Positions 26,889 through 37,135 of a stretch of 64,000 nt of DNA are shown piece after piece. A program made the translations under genes and the position numbers. The DNA is taken from the NCBI GenBank assembly GCA_024710805.1, contig JANJUB010000073.1:38713-102712 (forward strand), given 5' to 3'. The stretch's first letter is position 1, and each line of letters starts with the position of its first letter. The notes beneath the pieces were generated by a model, which did not search any database, was not told where the DNA came from, and saw only the letters and a list, made by a program, of their open reading frames with translations. The stretch comes from Fimbriimonadaceae bacterium (lineage in GTDB: Bacteria; Armatimonadota; Fimbriimonadia; Fimbriimonadales; Fimbriimonadaceae).

Positions 26889-27707
26889 GTGCCAACTTAT
26901 CCCGCCTATTACTTGGTCAACGACCGACCCGTGAAGCTGGTTCCCACCCATGAGGGAGGACTCGACGCGCTGGTGTTCGACTGGAAGTGCGGGGCGTTCG
27001 TGCCGGACCGCAGCTACTTTGGGAAGGTCTCCGATGTGGGCATCGGCAAGGACGTCGACTCGCTCTCCGAAGCACAGTTCAGACCCAATGTCGCGGAGCT
27101 GAGACGCGCGATCATCCAGCAACTCGTAGCTGCTTCCCTGGTTTGGGAGGCGACAGGAGATGGCGAGTCCCCGTACCGATCGAGCGTGGAGGGACGCAGG
27201 TTAACGATTCGGGTCAATGACTTCCCCGCTGAACCCATGTACACGTTGATCGCGGAGGGAGACGAGATCGCAGATCTGGAGGATTGGCCTGCCGCGTGGA
27301 TCAAGCCCGACCCCTTAGCCCTGGTGTTACGAGGGTTGGCCGAGCGGCTTTGCGCCGTAGAGTTGGGATCCGAGTCCGAGATGAGGACCGCCTTGGGAGT
27401 GCCGGTCGACCCTCCACCGCTTGGGGCAAGTCACTGCTACCTTCGAGGAGGCCCCCTCTCACTGGCCACGGTCGAGTTGCAGTTCGAGTCACCCAAGCTG
27501 ATCAGGGCGGAACTTGATTCCATCTTGGGCGAGGGGGAGCTGCTACCCCGGACAGGGCCTGGAGCGCGCTTTGTCCTCGCCTACGAGGTCCAGGTCGCTG
27601 GCGCGCCCGCGATGGTCCGGATCTTCGCCCGATTCAGCGAGCCGCCGCAGGCGGCCTCGGCACTGCTTGGTGTCACCTTGCGCATCGACCCTGCAGAGCA
27701 ACTCTGA
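26889..27707 (+). CDS. hypothetical protein
   Basis: 272 residues starting at GTG 26889. The first 60 residues (YYLVNDRPVKLVPTHEGGLDALVFDWKCGAFVPD, DVDSLSEAQF) resemble short stand-alone hypothetical proteins of environmental bacteria; the rest is unrecognised and contains no signal peptide, membrane helix or catalytic motif. Divergent from the CHAD gene with 51 bases between starts. TACGAT is eleven bases before the start, a poorer leaderless candidate than its neighbours. Confidence 0.5.
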   Translation: MPTYPAYYLVNDRPVKLVPTHEGGLDALVFDWKCGAFVPDRSYFGKVSDVGIGKDVDSLSEAQFRPNVAELRRAIIQQLVAASLVWEATGDGESPYRSSVEGRRLTIRVNDFPAEPMYTLIAEGDEIADLEDWPAAWIKPDPLALVLRGLAERLCAVELGSESEMRTALGVPVDPPPLGASHCYLRGGPLSLATVELQFESPKLIRAELDSILGEGELLPRTGPGARFVLAYEVQVAGAPAMVRIFARFSEPPQAASALLGVTLRIDPAEQL

Positions 27708-27749
27708 CGCGAGAGCGAGGAGAGGGGGAGTTTCTGATGACTCCCAGGA

Positions 27750-28112
27750 TCAGATCCAGTCATCCAGCGGTGCCGTAAGCTCCCCGCCCGCCTCGCCGGT
27801 ATTGACCACTCCACGCGGCTCGATAATCAACGCATGGCACTCTCGCTCGGCTCGGGTGATGTGTTCCGCACCCTTCGGAACTACGTAAAGCTGTCCTTCT
27901 CCCACTCGGACAACCCGATCTCGGAACTCGACGATCATCTCGCCTTGGATCACCAAGAACGCCTCGTCCGTGTCGTCGTGCTTGTGCCAGACGAAGTCGC
28001 CCTCGAACTTCACCAGCTTGAACTGGATGTCGTTCAGCTCCGCGATGACCCTCGGATGCCAGTGGTCGCTGATGGCAGCCAGCTTCTCTCGTAAGTCAAT
28101 CGCATCAATCAT
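27750..28112 (-). CDS. cupin domain protein
   Basis: 120 residues. The two cupin motifs are FVWHKHDDTDEAFLVIQGEMIVEF (metal ligands His, His, Glu) and GEGQLYVVPKGAEHITRAERE (final His ligand). Similar to small mannose-6-phosphate isomerase-like cupins, whose substrates are often unknown. Its ATG overlaps the GNAT stop codon by four bases, so it is translationally coupled and last in the helicase-GNAT-cupin run. Confidence 0.88.
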   Translation of the reverse strand: MIDAIDLREKLAAISDHWHPRVIAELNDIQFKLVKFEGDFVWHKHDDTDEAFLVIQGEMIVEFRDRVVRVGEGQLYVVPKGAEHITRAERECHALIIEPRGVVNTGEAGGELTAPLDDWI

Positions 28113-28549
28113 TTCGGTTCTGCTCCGTCCGGGCTCAAGGGGTAAAGGTACATCACGATCCTGTCGTCCGACTCTTGTCCCCCAGTTGACCGATACAGGG
28201 CCCGGGCGGCCTCATTCTCCCATTCTGTTGCGACCCACGCTTCCACCGCACCGCGGCGCTGGCCCTCGTCGAGCAGGGCACGGACCAGCTGCTTGCCGAG
28301 CCCTCGACCCTGGAAGGCGTCATCGACACCGACCTCGTTGACAAACAGCTGCCTCGGCTTGTCGGGGTGGACATACACGATGCCGGTTGCCATTCCTACA
28401 ACCACGCCCTCCTCCAAAGCAACAACCAAGATGTTGCTTGGATTAGCGAGGAACTCGACGAGAAGATCTGGCTGAACCGCATGATCGAAGACGCCGCTCG
28501 CCACGCGGTCGAGAAGGTGGGACTCCGATAGCTGAACCCGTTGGATCAT
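28109..28549 (-). CDS. GNAT-family N-acetyltransferase (AAC(6')-like)
   Basis: 146 residues from MIQRVQLSESHLLDRVASGVF. The acetyl-CoA-binding motif is VGVDDAFQGRGLGKQLVRALLDEG (Q/RxxGxG/A) and the C-terminal WVATEWENEAARALYRSTGG is typical. The early part resembles aminoglycoside 6'-acetyltransferase-like GNAT proteins, but resistance is not implied. The longer ORF start is rejected because it runs into the helicase gene. It starts 27 bases after the helicase stop codon. Confidence 0.88.
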   Translation of the reverse strand: MIQRVQLSESHLLDRVASGVFDHAVQPDLLVEFLANPSNILVVALEEGVVVGMATGIVYVHPDKPRQLFVNEVGVDDAFQGRGLGKQLVRALLDEGQRRGAVEAWVATEWENEAARALYRSTGGQESDDRIVMYLYPLSPDGAEPK

Positions 28550-28575
28550 GCGCGTTAAGCGTACCGGGACGCGCG

Positions 28576-31500
28576 CTATCGCGACGGTGGGTAGAGGAGC
28601 CCATCTCTCTCGACAACGCCGCCGGCTTCGAGGAGCTTCTCCAGCACGACGGAGGCTCTGGCGACGGCACTCGAGGTCGCACGTCGGAAGCCCAGCAAGG
28701 ACCACGTTTCCTTGGCCGCCTCCGACTCGGTGATGCCAAAGGATCTGCGAACCACCGACTTCAGTGCGGCCGCAACCTCGGCCTGGGTGACGTACTGCGT
28801 CTTCCGTTCATCGTCCGGCCGGTCGGTCCAGTCTCTAGGCAACCCCAGCTGAGCGATCACCAGATAGTAACCGTCCTCAACACGCTGTACCCCGTCCAAC
28901 TCGGCAATGATCGACTCAAACCACTGCCTGATGTTCGAGCCCACCCGACCGACTCCCATCGCTCCGCGCATTCGCGAGAGCAACAAATCATGATGGACCG
29001 GTCCTTCGGTGCGAATGATGTCGAAGGCATACGCCTTGAGCTCCTCGTGCGTTTCGGCGGTTCGGTGGGGTGCCGCATGGTACGGCCGCGTCAGGAACGA
29101 GTCGCGCGTCGGTGTTTCGACCTGCTCCACAAACTGCTCCTCGCTCGATGATCGATCGGGAAGGGGGTTGGCCTCGCTGGCCGAGATCGCGTCCTCGACC
29201 GCACCCAGTAGGCGGGCGATTTCGGCGTCGCGATCTTGCCACCAATCAGGCGACCAAATGCGATGCAGCCGCCAGCCCCGGTTCTCTAGGACTCGCTGTC
29301 GCAGTTTGTCGCGGTCGCGAGCGCTGCGAGCCGAATGGTAGGTCGCACCGTCGCACTCGATGCCGAGCGCGTATCGCCCTTGCTGGTGGGGATCGACCAC
29401 GCACAAGTCGATCCGATACCCTTCGCATCCCACCTGCGAATGCACCTCGTATCCCGCCCTCTCAAGCGCGTCGGCAACTTCAATTTCGAAGGGCGATTCC
29501 GGTCCGTCACCCTCTTCTTGGGGCACGTAGAGCAATCCGCGCTCGGCAAACTGGAGAAACGCCTTGAGCGCGGCTACGCCCGCCCGACCCGCATCCGCCC
29601 GAATGTCGTCTGCCCGAAGATTGCTGAATACTTCGCATCGTCGTCGAGCACGGGTAAAAAGAACGTTCAGCCGCCGCTCGCCGCCTTCCTGCAGGATTGG
29701 ACCGAACTGCTGGCGAATCACACCCGAAGCATCGCGACCGTAGGTGATGCTCACCATCACGACATCGCGTTCGTCACCTTGAACCGTTTCCAGGTTCTTC
29801 ACGGACAGCGGCTCGTGTGGATGGCGCGCCCGGAAGGCGTTGAACTCAGCAGGATGTATTCGCTCCAGCTTGGCAACCTCGTCGTAGATGAGGTCCGCTT
29901 GCGGTTTGTTCATCGCCGCAACCAGCAGGCTCTCCTCGGGGTGGTTCTTGATGTGCGCGAGAACCGCCTGAGCAACCGCCTCGGCTTCCTTCGGATTGAT
30001 GCGCTTACGAGTTCCGCTCTCGTAGACCGACTCCGCGCCATGACGAAACACCACCCCGATACGACGACCCTCCACTTCCACGGACGGACTTGGGAAGATG
30101 ACCAGTTGCTTGTCGTAGAACAGCTCATTCGAGGGCTGAATGAGGGAAGGGTGTACGCTTCGGTAGTGCCAGCGAAGCATGGGGCGGCGCTTTGAGTCCG
30201 TCGCGACGGCTCCCAGGAGGGACAGGATGCTCTCTAGCTTTCGCGCCTCCGCGCCGTACTCGTGCTCTTCGTCGACTTCTTCCTCGCCCTCGTCGGCCAG
30301 CACCCGATCGAAGAACGACGTTGGCGGCATCTGCTTCGTGTCCCCAACCACGATGCACTGCTTCGCCCGAGCAATCGCGCAGAGCGCATCTTCGGGACGC
30401 ACCTGCGAAGCCTCGTCGAAGATCACCATGTCGAACTCGGGCAGTTCAGGAGGAATGTGGATGGCCACCGAAAGCGGGCTCATCAGGAAAACCGGCTTAA
30501 TCCTCAGAACCGCCTCGCCCGCCCGCGCCATCGCCCAGCGGATCGGCTTGTGCTTGCGGGTAAGGCCGCATTGGAGCTTGAGGGTGGCCAAGTTGCCGGT
30601 CGCCGAACCGAACGAGGGTAGCCGGCGATGATGCTCTAATCGTACTCGCGCGCGGTTGTAGCGGAGCTTGAAGTCGTCGAGGCTCTGGAACTCAGCAATC
30701 GCCTGCTCGTGGGCATTCCGCTCGAAGTTGCGCAAGTCGGGCCGCTCTTGCATCGCGAACTTGACCACCCCCGCGAAGTAGCTCCGCTGGTAGGTGGTCG
30801 CGAGCCGGGACGAGGCAAGGGGCCAGCGGTCGCTGAGTTCGATCACCTCTGCGGGCACGACCTCGGCGGCCTGGCGACGCGATTCGCGGAAGGCGATGTA
30901 GTCCGATAGCCGCGGCAAGTTCTGCTGCCAGTTGCGCGTCCGCGTGAGAAGCTCGCTCAGGTTTGTCTGGGATAGCGTCGCGAAAGGATAGTCGAGGGTC
31001 TGGGCAAGGGCACGGACTTTCTCCACCGCTCCCGTCACCGATTGTTCGGCCTGCGCGACGGCTTCCATGACTTCCGGGAGCGGAGTCTTGCCGGCGAAGA
31101 AGTCGAGCAGGCCAGACGGCAGCGTGCCTTGCTCCACATCCTGCCGGAGCGACAGCACCCACTCGAGCAGAACCTCTAACACCTTAGGCTCCGAGTCTAC
31201 GCCCGCCCACTGCGTGCCGAAGAGCCGGTTCATCGTACCGTCGAGTTCTTTGAGTCGGGCATCGGCAGACTGGGCCTGCCGAACCTCCTCGATGAGGCTG
31301 AGTTGCCCCGCCGGATCTGCCGGAGCGGACTCGCTCAGCCACCCTCGAAGCGTGGTTCGCGCGCTGCGGAAGGCTCCCGAAAGGAACCGATACCAGCGCC
31401 CAGACCAGTCTTGGTACGCGACGGCGATCGCGCTCAGGTCCGCCGTCCATATCTCCGGTCGCACCTGGCTTCCCCGCGCGTGTCGAATCCGTTGACGCGT

Positions 31501-33300
31501 GTTCAGAGCCGCGATCGCCTCAAGGACGGCGGGGGTCTCCGCATGCCACGTCGCCGCTTTCAGGGCGACGCCATCGAGTTCGGGTGCGGCCTCGGCGCGC
31601 TCAGCACACCGCCGCAGCACCTGAATCCGGTCCAGCGTCGGTTCGACGTCCACTCGAAGTACATCACCCGCCGACTGCCACTGCGCGGCGGCTCGCTCCA
31701 AAGCCGCCATCGCCGCCGCCAGGTCCTGCTCCAAATCCATCCGCAGGGCAGGGTCGAGATACGCGATCTCCGATCCCCAGAAGGGATGCTCGATGGGCAC
31801 CCCTAGAGAGTGTAAGCGCGCTTCCAAAGCCGTCAATCTGGGCAGGGCACGATCGATGTCCGCAACGGTCTTCCCTTTCAGCGCCGCAAAGTCAATTCGG
31901 CCCTCACGATCCTCGGGAGTCTCCTTTGGGAGCCGCGCGAGCCTCCCCATGGCGACAAACGGCGTCGTGCCGAACGGCTCTAGCGGCTCATTGACCGCGC
32001 GACTGTACCGAGTTAGCAAGTCGCGCAGCTCGGTCAGCCGTTGGACACGTTCTTGTTCGTCGACCAGCTTCAGGTTCCGCGAGACCGTGCGGTTGATCTC
32101 GGCATAGAACGCCTTTCGGTTAGCACCCTTGTCGTGGAGGTCGAGGTAGACATCCTTCAGTCCCGCTTCGTCGAGCCTCCTAGTGACGACTTCGAGGGCC
32201 GCGCGCTTGGCGGAGACGAACAGCACCGTTTTGCCCGCCGCCACCGCCTCGGCGATGATGTTCGTGATGGTCTGCGACTTGCCGGTACCGGGAGGGCCCT
32301 CGACCACCATCGAATACCCTTCGGCGGCTCGCACCATGGCGATCGTCTGCGAGCTGTCGGCATCGTACACCTCGTGACACTCCGCGACGGGCCGAACGTC
32401 GTCCAGGTAGCAGTCTCCGAAGACCTCGGAGTCGGCAGAGGCATAGCCGCCGCCGAACATGGCGACGAGGTCGGGATTCTGCCAGGGCTTGCGTCCGTCC
32501 GGCCAGTTCTCGCCCCCGAGATCGATGTACATCGCGTACTTCTCGTAGCTGAAGAAGCCGAGGTGGACTTCGTCCATGTGGACGGCCCAATCGCGCCGAT
32601 CTCGGACCGTGGCGGCGACTTCGAGGAAGTAACTGGTGAGCGACTTCTCGTCATTCCACTCGGGGAGTCGGATATTGTGCTCGGCAAGCTTTGCCGAGAG
32701 CGGAAGATTCGTGCCGGGGTCGCCGCCCTCGTGCATCAAACGGACGCTGCCGTTGGCCAGGGTGATCAGCTTGACAGGAACGAACACGAGAGGCGCGCGA
32801 AAGGTCCGGTCGGAAGTCTCGCACCACTCGAGCGTGCCCAAGGTGAGGAACAGCGTGTTGATGCCGAGTTCTTCGCTCGCGAGGTTGGCTTCGCGCAGGA
32901 TCGTACGCAGCTTCGGCTGGAGCACCGACTCATACTCGGTCGTGTTCAGCTTGGTGTCGGTCTTGTCCGGGGAAAAGGCGGGCTGACCGAGAAAGCCCTC
33001 CAACTCGGCAATGGCCTCCTCGCGGTGCCTCGCCATGCTGATGTCGTCATCCGCACCGAGCAAATCAGGATTGCTCTGTGCCCCTTCTCTCAGCGGGTCG
33101 GGTTTGCCAACGAAGGAAAACCGCTTGCCCTCTTCAACCAGCAACGTGAAAAGAGCGGTTGACTCTTCGCCTTCGATAACGATGCTGAGCCGCTTCGACG
33201 GCCGGTAGTTCAACATCCGGTTGCGTAACGTCAAGTCGAGGAGCTTCTCGCGAAGCGCCTCGATTTGATTCCGAACGTATGCCTCAGTCGGAGGGGGCAT
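28576..33300 (-). CDS. DUF4011-type superfamily 1 helicase with Vsr-like nuclease and DUF3320 domains
   Basis: 1574 residues. Residues about 1-260 form the DUF4011 domain (LREKLLDLTLRNRMLNYRP). Walker A is EGPPGTGKSQT near 333, Walker B FDEASQVRPEDAL near 958, and TVQGDERDVVMVS a later helicase motif. Around 1280-1370 lies a restriction-endonuclease-fold (Vsr/MTES_1575-like) domain: GYRIDLCVVDP, GIECDGATYHSARSARDRD, VLENRGWRLHRIWSPDWW. The C-terminus resembles DUF3320. Large helicase-nucleases of this type are often found in defence islands, but here the neighbours are a GNAT and a cupin. TAGACT is five bases before the ATG (leaderless). Confidence 0.9.
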   Translation of the reverse strand: MPPPTEAYVRNQIEALREKLLDLTLRNRMLNYRPSKRLSIVIEGEESTALFTLLVEEGKRFSFVGKPDPLREGAQSNPDLLGADDDISMARHREEAIAELEGFLGQPAFSPDKTDTKLNTTEYESVLQPKLRTILREANLASEELGINTLFLTLGTLEWCETSDRTFRAPLVFVPVKLITLANGSVRLMHEGGDPGTNLPLSAKLAEHNIRLPEWNDEKSLTSYFLEVAATVRDRRDWAVHMDEVHLGFFSYEKYAMYIDLGGENWPDGRKPWQNPDLVAMFGGGYASADSEVFGDCYLDDVRPVAECHEVYDADSSQTIAMVRAAEGYSMVVEGPPGTGKSQTITNIIAEAVAAGKTVLFVSAKRAALEVVTRRLDEAGLKDVYLDLHDKGANRKAFYAEINRTVSRNLKLVDEQERVQRLTELRDLLTRYSRAVNEPLEPFGTTPFVAMGRLARLPKETPEDREGRIDFAALKGKTVADIDRALPRLTALEARLHSLGVPIEHPFWGSEIAYLDPALRMDLEQDLAAAMAALERAAAQWQSAGDVLRVDVEPTLDRIQVLRRCAERAEAAPELDGVALKAATWHAETPAVLEAIAALNTRQRIRHARGSQVRPEIWTADLSAIAVAYQDWSGRWYRFLSGAFRSARTTLRGWLSESAPADPAGQLSLIEEVRQAQSADARLKELDGTMNRLFGTQWAGVDSEPKVLEVLLEWVLSLRQDVEQGTLPSGLLDFFAGKTPLPEVMEAVAQAEQSVTGAVEKVRALAQTLDYPFATLSQTNLSELLTRTRNWQQNLPRLSDYIAFRESRRQAAEVVPAEVIELSDRWPLASSRLATTYQRSYFAGVVKFAMQERPDLRNFERNAHEQAIAEFQSLDDFKLRYNRARVRLEHHRRLPSFGSATGNLATLKLQCGLTRKHKPIRWAMARAGEAVLRIKPVFLMSPLSVAIHIPPELPEFDMVIFDEASQVRPEDALCAIARAKQCIVVGDTKQMPPTSFFDRVLADEGEEEVDEEHEYGAEARKLESILSLLGAVATDSKRRPMLRWHYRSVHPSLIQPSNELFYDKQLVIFPSPSVEVEGRRIGVVFRHGAESVYESGTRKRINPKEAEAVAQAVLAHIKNHPEESLLVAAMNKPQADLIYDEVAKLERIHPAEFNAFRARHPHEPLSVKNLETVQGDERDVVMVSITYGRDASGVIRQQFGPILQEGGERRLNVLFTRARRRCEVFSNLRADDIRADAGRAGVAALKAFLQFAERGLLYVPQEEGDGPESPFEIEVADALERAGYEVHSQVGCEGYRIDLCVVDPHQQGRYALGIECDGATYHSARSARDRDKLRQRVLENRGWRLHRIWSPDWWQDRDAEIARLLGAVEDAISASEANPLPDRSSSEEQFVEQVETPTRDSFLTRPYHAAPHRTAETHEELKAYAFDIIRTEGPVHHDLLLSRMRGAMGVGRVGSNIRQWFESIIAELDGVQRVEDGYYLVIAQLGLPRDWTDRPDDERKTQYVTQAEVAAALKSVVRRSFGITESEAAKETWSLLGFRRATSSAVARASVVLEKLLEAGGVVERDGLLYPPSR

Positions 33301-33316
33301 GCTTCAGTCTATCAGG

Positions 33317-33353
33317 AAATGAAAAGCGGGCCGGTCCACTGGACCGGCCCGCT
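33317..33353 (-). terminator. terminator of the ribosomal protein operon
   Basis: Perfect 13-base stem (AGCGGGCCGGTCC ... GGACCGGCCCGCT, 33325-33353) followed on the minus strand by TTTTCATTT, 22 bases after the rplE stop codon. It cleanly ends the operon before rpsN would be expected. The helicase promoter lies just downstream. Confidence 0.95.
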
Positions 33354-33375
33354 CAGAGAGTCTACGAGTCGCGCC

Positions 33376-33957
33376 TTACTTGTCGCGGAGCGGCATGCCC
33401 ATCGACTTCAAGAACACGCGCGCTTCATCGTCGGTCTTCGCCGTCGTGCAGATGACGATGTCCATACCGCGGATGCGGTCGAACGTGTCATAGGGGATTT
33501 CGGGGAACACCAACTGCTCCTTCAGACCCAACGCGTAGTTACCGCGGCCATCGAACGAGTTCGGCGAAAGGCCCTGGAAGTCTCGAATACGCGGCAGAAC
33601 GACCGTCGCCAGCTTGTCCAAGAAGTGCATCGCGCGATCGCCGCGGAGGGTGACCTTGCAGCCGATCTTCATACCCTCGCGGAGTTTGAAGTTCGAGATC
33701 GCTTTGCGGGAGACGGTCGCCACCGGCTTCTGACCGGAGATCAGCGTAAGGTCGCGGATCGAGTTCTCGAGGTGCTTCTCGTCGATGCCGGTGCCCATGT
33801 TGATGACGATTTTCTCCAAGCGCGGTGCCTGCATCACCGACGTGTACTTGAAGTCCTCCATCAGTTTGGGGAGAACCGTTTCCTTGTAAACCTTCTTGAG
33901 ACGGGGCGAAGGCAGCGTGCCAGTCACCGTCGGTGCGTTTTTATCTTTCCTAGCCAT
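33376..33957 (-). CDS. rplE: 50S ribosomal protein L5
   Basis: 193 residues. [49 protein letters not shown] and the ending [23 protein letters not shown] are diagnostic of L5, which binds 5S rRNA in the central protuberance. It has a short extra N-terminus ([17 protein letters not shown]). It is the last gene of the cluster here; in most bacteria rpsN and rpsH follow. Confidence 0.97.
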   Translation of the reverse strand: MARKDKNAPTVTGTLPSPRLKKVYKETVLPKLMEDFKYTSVMQAPRLEKIVINMGTGIDEKHLENSIRDLTLISGQKPVATVSRKAISNFKLREGMKIGCKVTLRGDRAMHFLDKLATVVLPRIRDFQGLSPNSFDGRGNYALGLKEQLVFPEIPYDTFDRIRGMDIVICTTAKTDDEARVFLKSMGMPLRDK

Positions 33958-34015
33958 GTTGTTTTCTCGTTTCGGCAGCCTGATTACCGACCAGGCCTAT
34001 GGGAAGTGGGGTTGA

Positions 34016-34426
34016 TTACCCCTTGTTGATTGCTTCGACGTCGGGGAGATTCTCGCCGCTCTTCTTTGCGTAGCGGACGAGTTTGTCGTCGACCTTCTTG
34101 CGGCCCACGCGAGAGGGCTCGCCCGTCTTCGGATCCAGCACCATCACGTTGCTCACGTGGATGGGCACCGGGATTCGAACCCGAGCCGAACGCTCGCCCT
34201 GATAGCGCGCCTTACGATGCTTGATCGCCGCGTTCAGGGGCAAGAACTCCTCGGGATTCTCCGGGTTCTCCTGAAGCACCAAAACCTTCTGCTCCTTGGG
34301 AGCGACGACGGCGACCACGCCGATCTGGCCCTTGTCCTTGCCGGCGATGATCATTACCTTGTCGCCCTTTCGGACTTTCAGTTTGATGTGTTGCTTCTGT
34401 TGCTTAAGTTCAGCTTTGGTAGGCAT
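34016..34426 (-). CDS. rplX: 50S ribosomal protein L24
   Basis: 136 residues, longer than the usual 100-105. The KOW motif is KVRKGDKVMIIAGKDKGQIG and the later segment RIPVPIHVSNVMVLDPKTGEPSRVGRK is typical of L24, which starts assembly of the large subunit. The extra length comes from an N-terminal Lys/Gln-rich stretch and a C-terminal tail. It starts four bases after the rplN stop. Confidence 0.96.
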   Translation of the reverse strand: MPTKAELKQQKQHIKLKVRKGDKVMIIAGKDKGQIGVVAVVAPKEQKVLVLQENPENPEEFLPLNAAIKHRKARYQGERSARVRIPVPIHVSNVMVLDPKTGEPSRVGRKKVDDKLVRYAKKSGENLPDVEAINKG

Positions 34427-34430
34427 GTTG

Positions 34431-34814
34431 TTAGACCACCTCAGGGGCCAGCGACACGATCTTCATGAAGTTCTTGTCGCGCAGTTCGCGGGCCACGGGG
34501 CCAAAGACGCGGGTGCCGCGAGGATCGTACTCTGCATCCTTCGGCTTCTTGGTGACGAGCACACAAGCGTTGTCGTCGAATCGGACGGTGCTGCCGTCGC
34601 TCCGGCGGGTCATCCGCTTCGTGCGGACGATCACGGCCTGGATAACGTCACCTTTCTTGACCGGCATGTTCGGGGTGGCAACCTTGACCGAAGCGACGAT
34701 GATGTCGCCAACTCGGCCATAGCGCGGCTGCGAGCCCTTGAGTACACGGATGCACATGACATTCCGGGCACCGGAGTTGTCGGCCACTTTCAGTCTCGTA
34801 AACTGTTGAATCAT
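34431..34814 (-). CDS. rplN: 50S ribosomal protein L14
   Basis: 127 residues starting [25 protein letters not shown], the universal L14 N-terminus, and ending [21 protein letters not shown]. Binds 23S rRNA near the L3 and L19 sites and the subunit interface. A GAAGGAA ribosome site lies upstream. Within the contiguous minus-strand operon between rpsQ and rplX, the usual order. Confidence 0.97.
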   Translation of the reverse strand: MIQQFTRLKVADNSGARNVMCIRVLKGSQPRYGRVGDIIVASVKVATPNMPVKKGDVIQAVIVRTKRMTRRSDGSTVRFDDNACVLVTKKPKDAEYDPRGTRVFGPVARELRDKNFMKIVSLAPEVV

Positions 34815-34871
34815 TGCTATGCGTTCCTTCGTTCAATGGCGGATGGAGGAGTGCGCCTCCACCCGGCCGGA

Positions 34872-35147
34872 TTACTTCACCTTTTCGATGATGCGGATGA
34901 CTCGCCAGCGCTTGTCCTTGCTGAGCGGACGAGTCTCCATGATCTCGACGGTATCGCCGATGTCGCAGCTGAGTTCGTCGTGCGCCTTCAGCTTGTTCGT
35001 TCGGATGAGGACCTTGCTATACAGCGCGTGCTGTACGCGGCGCTCGATCTTCACGACCACCGTCTTCTCCATCTTGTTCGAGGTCACCAGACCGACGCGG
35101 ACCTTTCGGCCCGCTCGCTCGGCGGCGTTGTTCTCAGTGGCAGCCAT
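34872..35147 (-). CDS. rpsQ: 30S ribosomal protein S17
   Basis: 91 residues: [33 protein letters not shown] is the S17 core OB fold that binds 16S rRNA helix 11. The ATG overlaps the rpmC stop codon by one base (TAATG), so the genes are coupled. Confidence 0.97.
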   Translation of the reverse strand: MAATENNAAERAGRKVRVGLVTSNKMEKTVVVKIERRVQHALYSKVLIRTNKLKAHDELSCDIGDTVEIMETRPLSKDKRWRVIRIIEKVK

Positions 35148-35353
35148 TACGCTTGACCTCCCTTCTTCTCGGTGATGAGGGTGTGGATCCGGGCGATGTT
35201 GTGTCGCCGGATCTTGAGGCTCGCCGTGTCGGTCATCTGTCGGAAGACCAGGTCACGGCGCGCTTTGTACAGCGACGCCTTCTCTTGTAGGAGCATCTCT
35301 TCCAGCTCAGGCACCGACTTCTCGCGGAGTTCTTTCGATTTCAGGTTCTTCAT
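35147..35353 (-). CDS. rpmC: 50S ribosomal protein L29
   Basis: 68 residues from [21 protein letters not shown], the typical L29 helical hairpin located at the peptide exit tunnel. The longer tracked ORF start is rejected because it lies inside rplP. Five bases separate it from the rplP stop codon. Confidence 0.95.
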   Translation of the reverse strand: MKNLKSKELREKSVPELEEMLLQEKASLYKARRDLVFRQMTDTASLKIRRHNIARIHTLITEKKGGQA

Positions 35354-35358
35354 AAGCG

Positions 35359-35806
35359 TTAGGCCTCCGTCCCCGTGCTGGCCGCAAGTGCGGCGGCAGC
35401 TTCGGCTTCGAGCTCGGCCTTGGTCACGAACCGACACTTGATCGGTAGTTTGTGCATGGCAAGTCGCATGGCTTCCTTCGCCACATCGACCGGAACGCCA
35501 TTCATTTCGAACATCACGCGGCCCGGCTTGACGACGGCGACCCAGCCCTCGACGCCCGCCTTACCCTTACCCATGCGCTGCTCGAGCGGCTTCTTGGTGA
35601 AGGGCTTGTCGGGGAAGATGCGAATCCACACCTTTCCGCCACGCTTGATGTGGCGGGTCATGGCGATACGAGCAGACTCGATCTGTCGGCTGGTGATCCA
35701 GGCGGCGTCCATCGAGACGAGCCCATATTCACCGAAGGCCACCGTGTTGCCACGGGTCGCCTTGCCGGCACGACGTCCGCGATGCTGTTTGCGGAACTTG
35801 GTTCGC

Positions 35807-35814
<8 letters not shown>
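35359..35814 (-). CDS. rplP: 50S ribosomal protein L16
   Basis: 151 residues from [23 protein letters not shown]. The [25 protein letters not shown] segment is the L16 hallmark. It organises the A-site region of the large subunit. A slightly upstream ATG (two codons) is possible. The start overlaps the end of rpsC by eight bases. Confidence 0.97.
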
Positions 35815-36517
<703 letters not shown>

Positions 36518-37117
36518 TTAAGCTCCCTTCTCCTCTTCGTTGGCTTCCACCGCCGGCTCTTCGGCCGGTGCTTCGGCAACCGTTTCTGGCTCAGCCGGAG
36601 TCTCTTCCGGGGTGGCCTCGACTACTTCTTCGACGACAGGCGTCTCGACAACTTCCTCGACCACCGGAGCGGCGGCCACGGCTTCCTCAGCCTTCTCTTC
36701 CGCCTTCTTCTTGCCCTTCTTGGGTGCGGCAAAGGTCGGTCGCGGCTTGGCCTTCGTGCCGTGCGGCTTGACGGCGCCAGCCGGTTCGAACTCTTCGACA
36801 ATCACGGTGATGTGGCTCGTCTTCTTGAGAATACGGTTGCCCCGGCCCATGGCGCGAGGCATCATTCGCTTCATGCTTGGACCCTCATCGACCATGATTC
36901 GCGCGATCCGCAGATTCTCAGGATCGACTCCGTGATTCTCACGGGCGTTGGCCATGGCGCTGATGAGCACCTTTCGAAGCGCTTGCGCACTCTTGCTCGT
37001 GTGATATCGGAGCTCAGCGACGCACTGGGCGGCGGGTTTCCCGTTCACCTCGTCGGCCACGATCCGAACCTTGCGCGGTTGGACCCGGATGTATTTGGCT
37101 ACAGCTTGTACTTGCAT
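36518..37117 (-). CDS. rplV: 50S ribosomal protein L22 with a long acidic C-terminal tail
   Basis: 199 residues. The L22 core is residues 1-110 ([49 protein letters not shown]). After it comes about 90 residues: a Lys-rich linker ([19 protein letters not shown]) and then a Val/Glu/Pro/Ala-rich acidic repeat ([21 protein letters not shown]). L22 lines the exit tunnel, so the tail would project from the ribosome surface. Alanine/glutamate tails on L22 occur in some other bacteria; function unknown. Confidence 0.95.
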   Translation of the reverse strand: MQVQAVAKYIRVQPRKVRIVADEVNGKPAAQCVAELRYHTSKSAQALRKVLISAMANARENHGVDPENLRIARIMVDEGPSMKRMMPRAMGRGNRILKKTSHITVIVEEFEPAGAVKPHGTKAKPRPTFAAPKKGKKKAEEKAEEAVAAAPVVEEVVETPVVEEVVEATPEETPAEPETVAEAPAEEPAVEANEEEKGA

Positions 37118-37135
37118 CTTTCCTTACCAACCGCC

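Noticed and set aside
26838-27122. 95-codon N-terminal extension of the CHAD gene
   Set aside because: It lies within the divergent gene at 26889 and precedes a better start with a -10 element six bases upstream.
28550-28705. 52-codon N-terminal extension of the GNAT gene
   Set aside because: It is in another frame within the end of the helicase gene and consists of Arg-rich shadow sequence.
34150-34185. tRNA-like T-arm (GGGTTCGAATCCC on the minus strand)
   Set aside because: It is inside rplX coding ARVRIPVPI, and no matching acceptor stem, D-arm or anticodon arm is present upstream.
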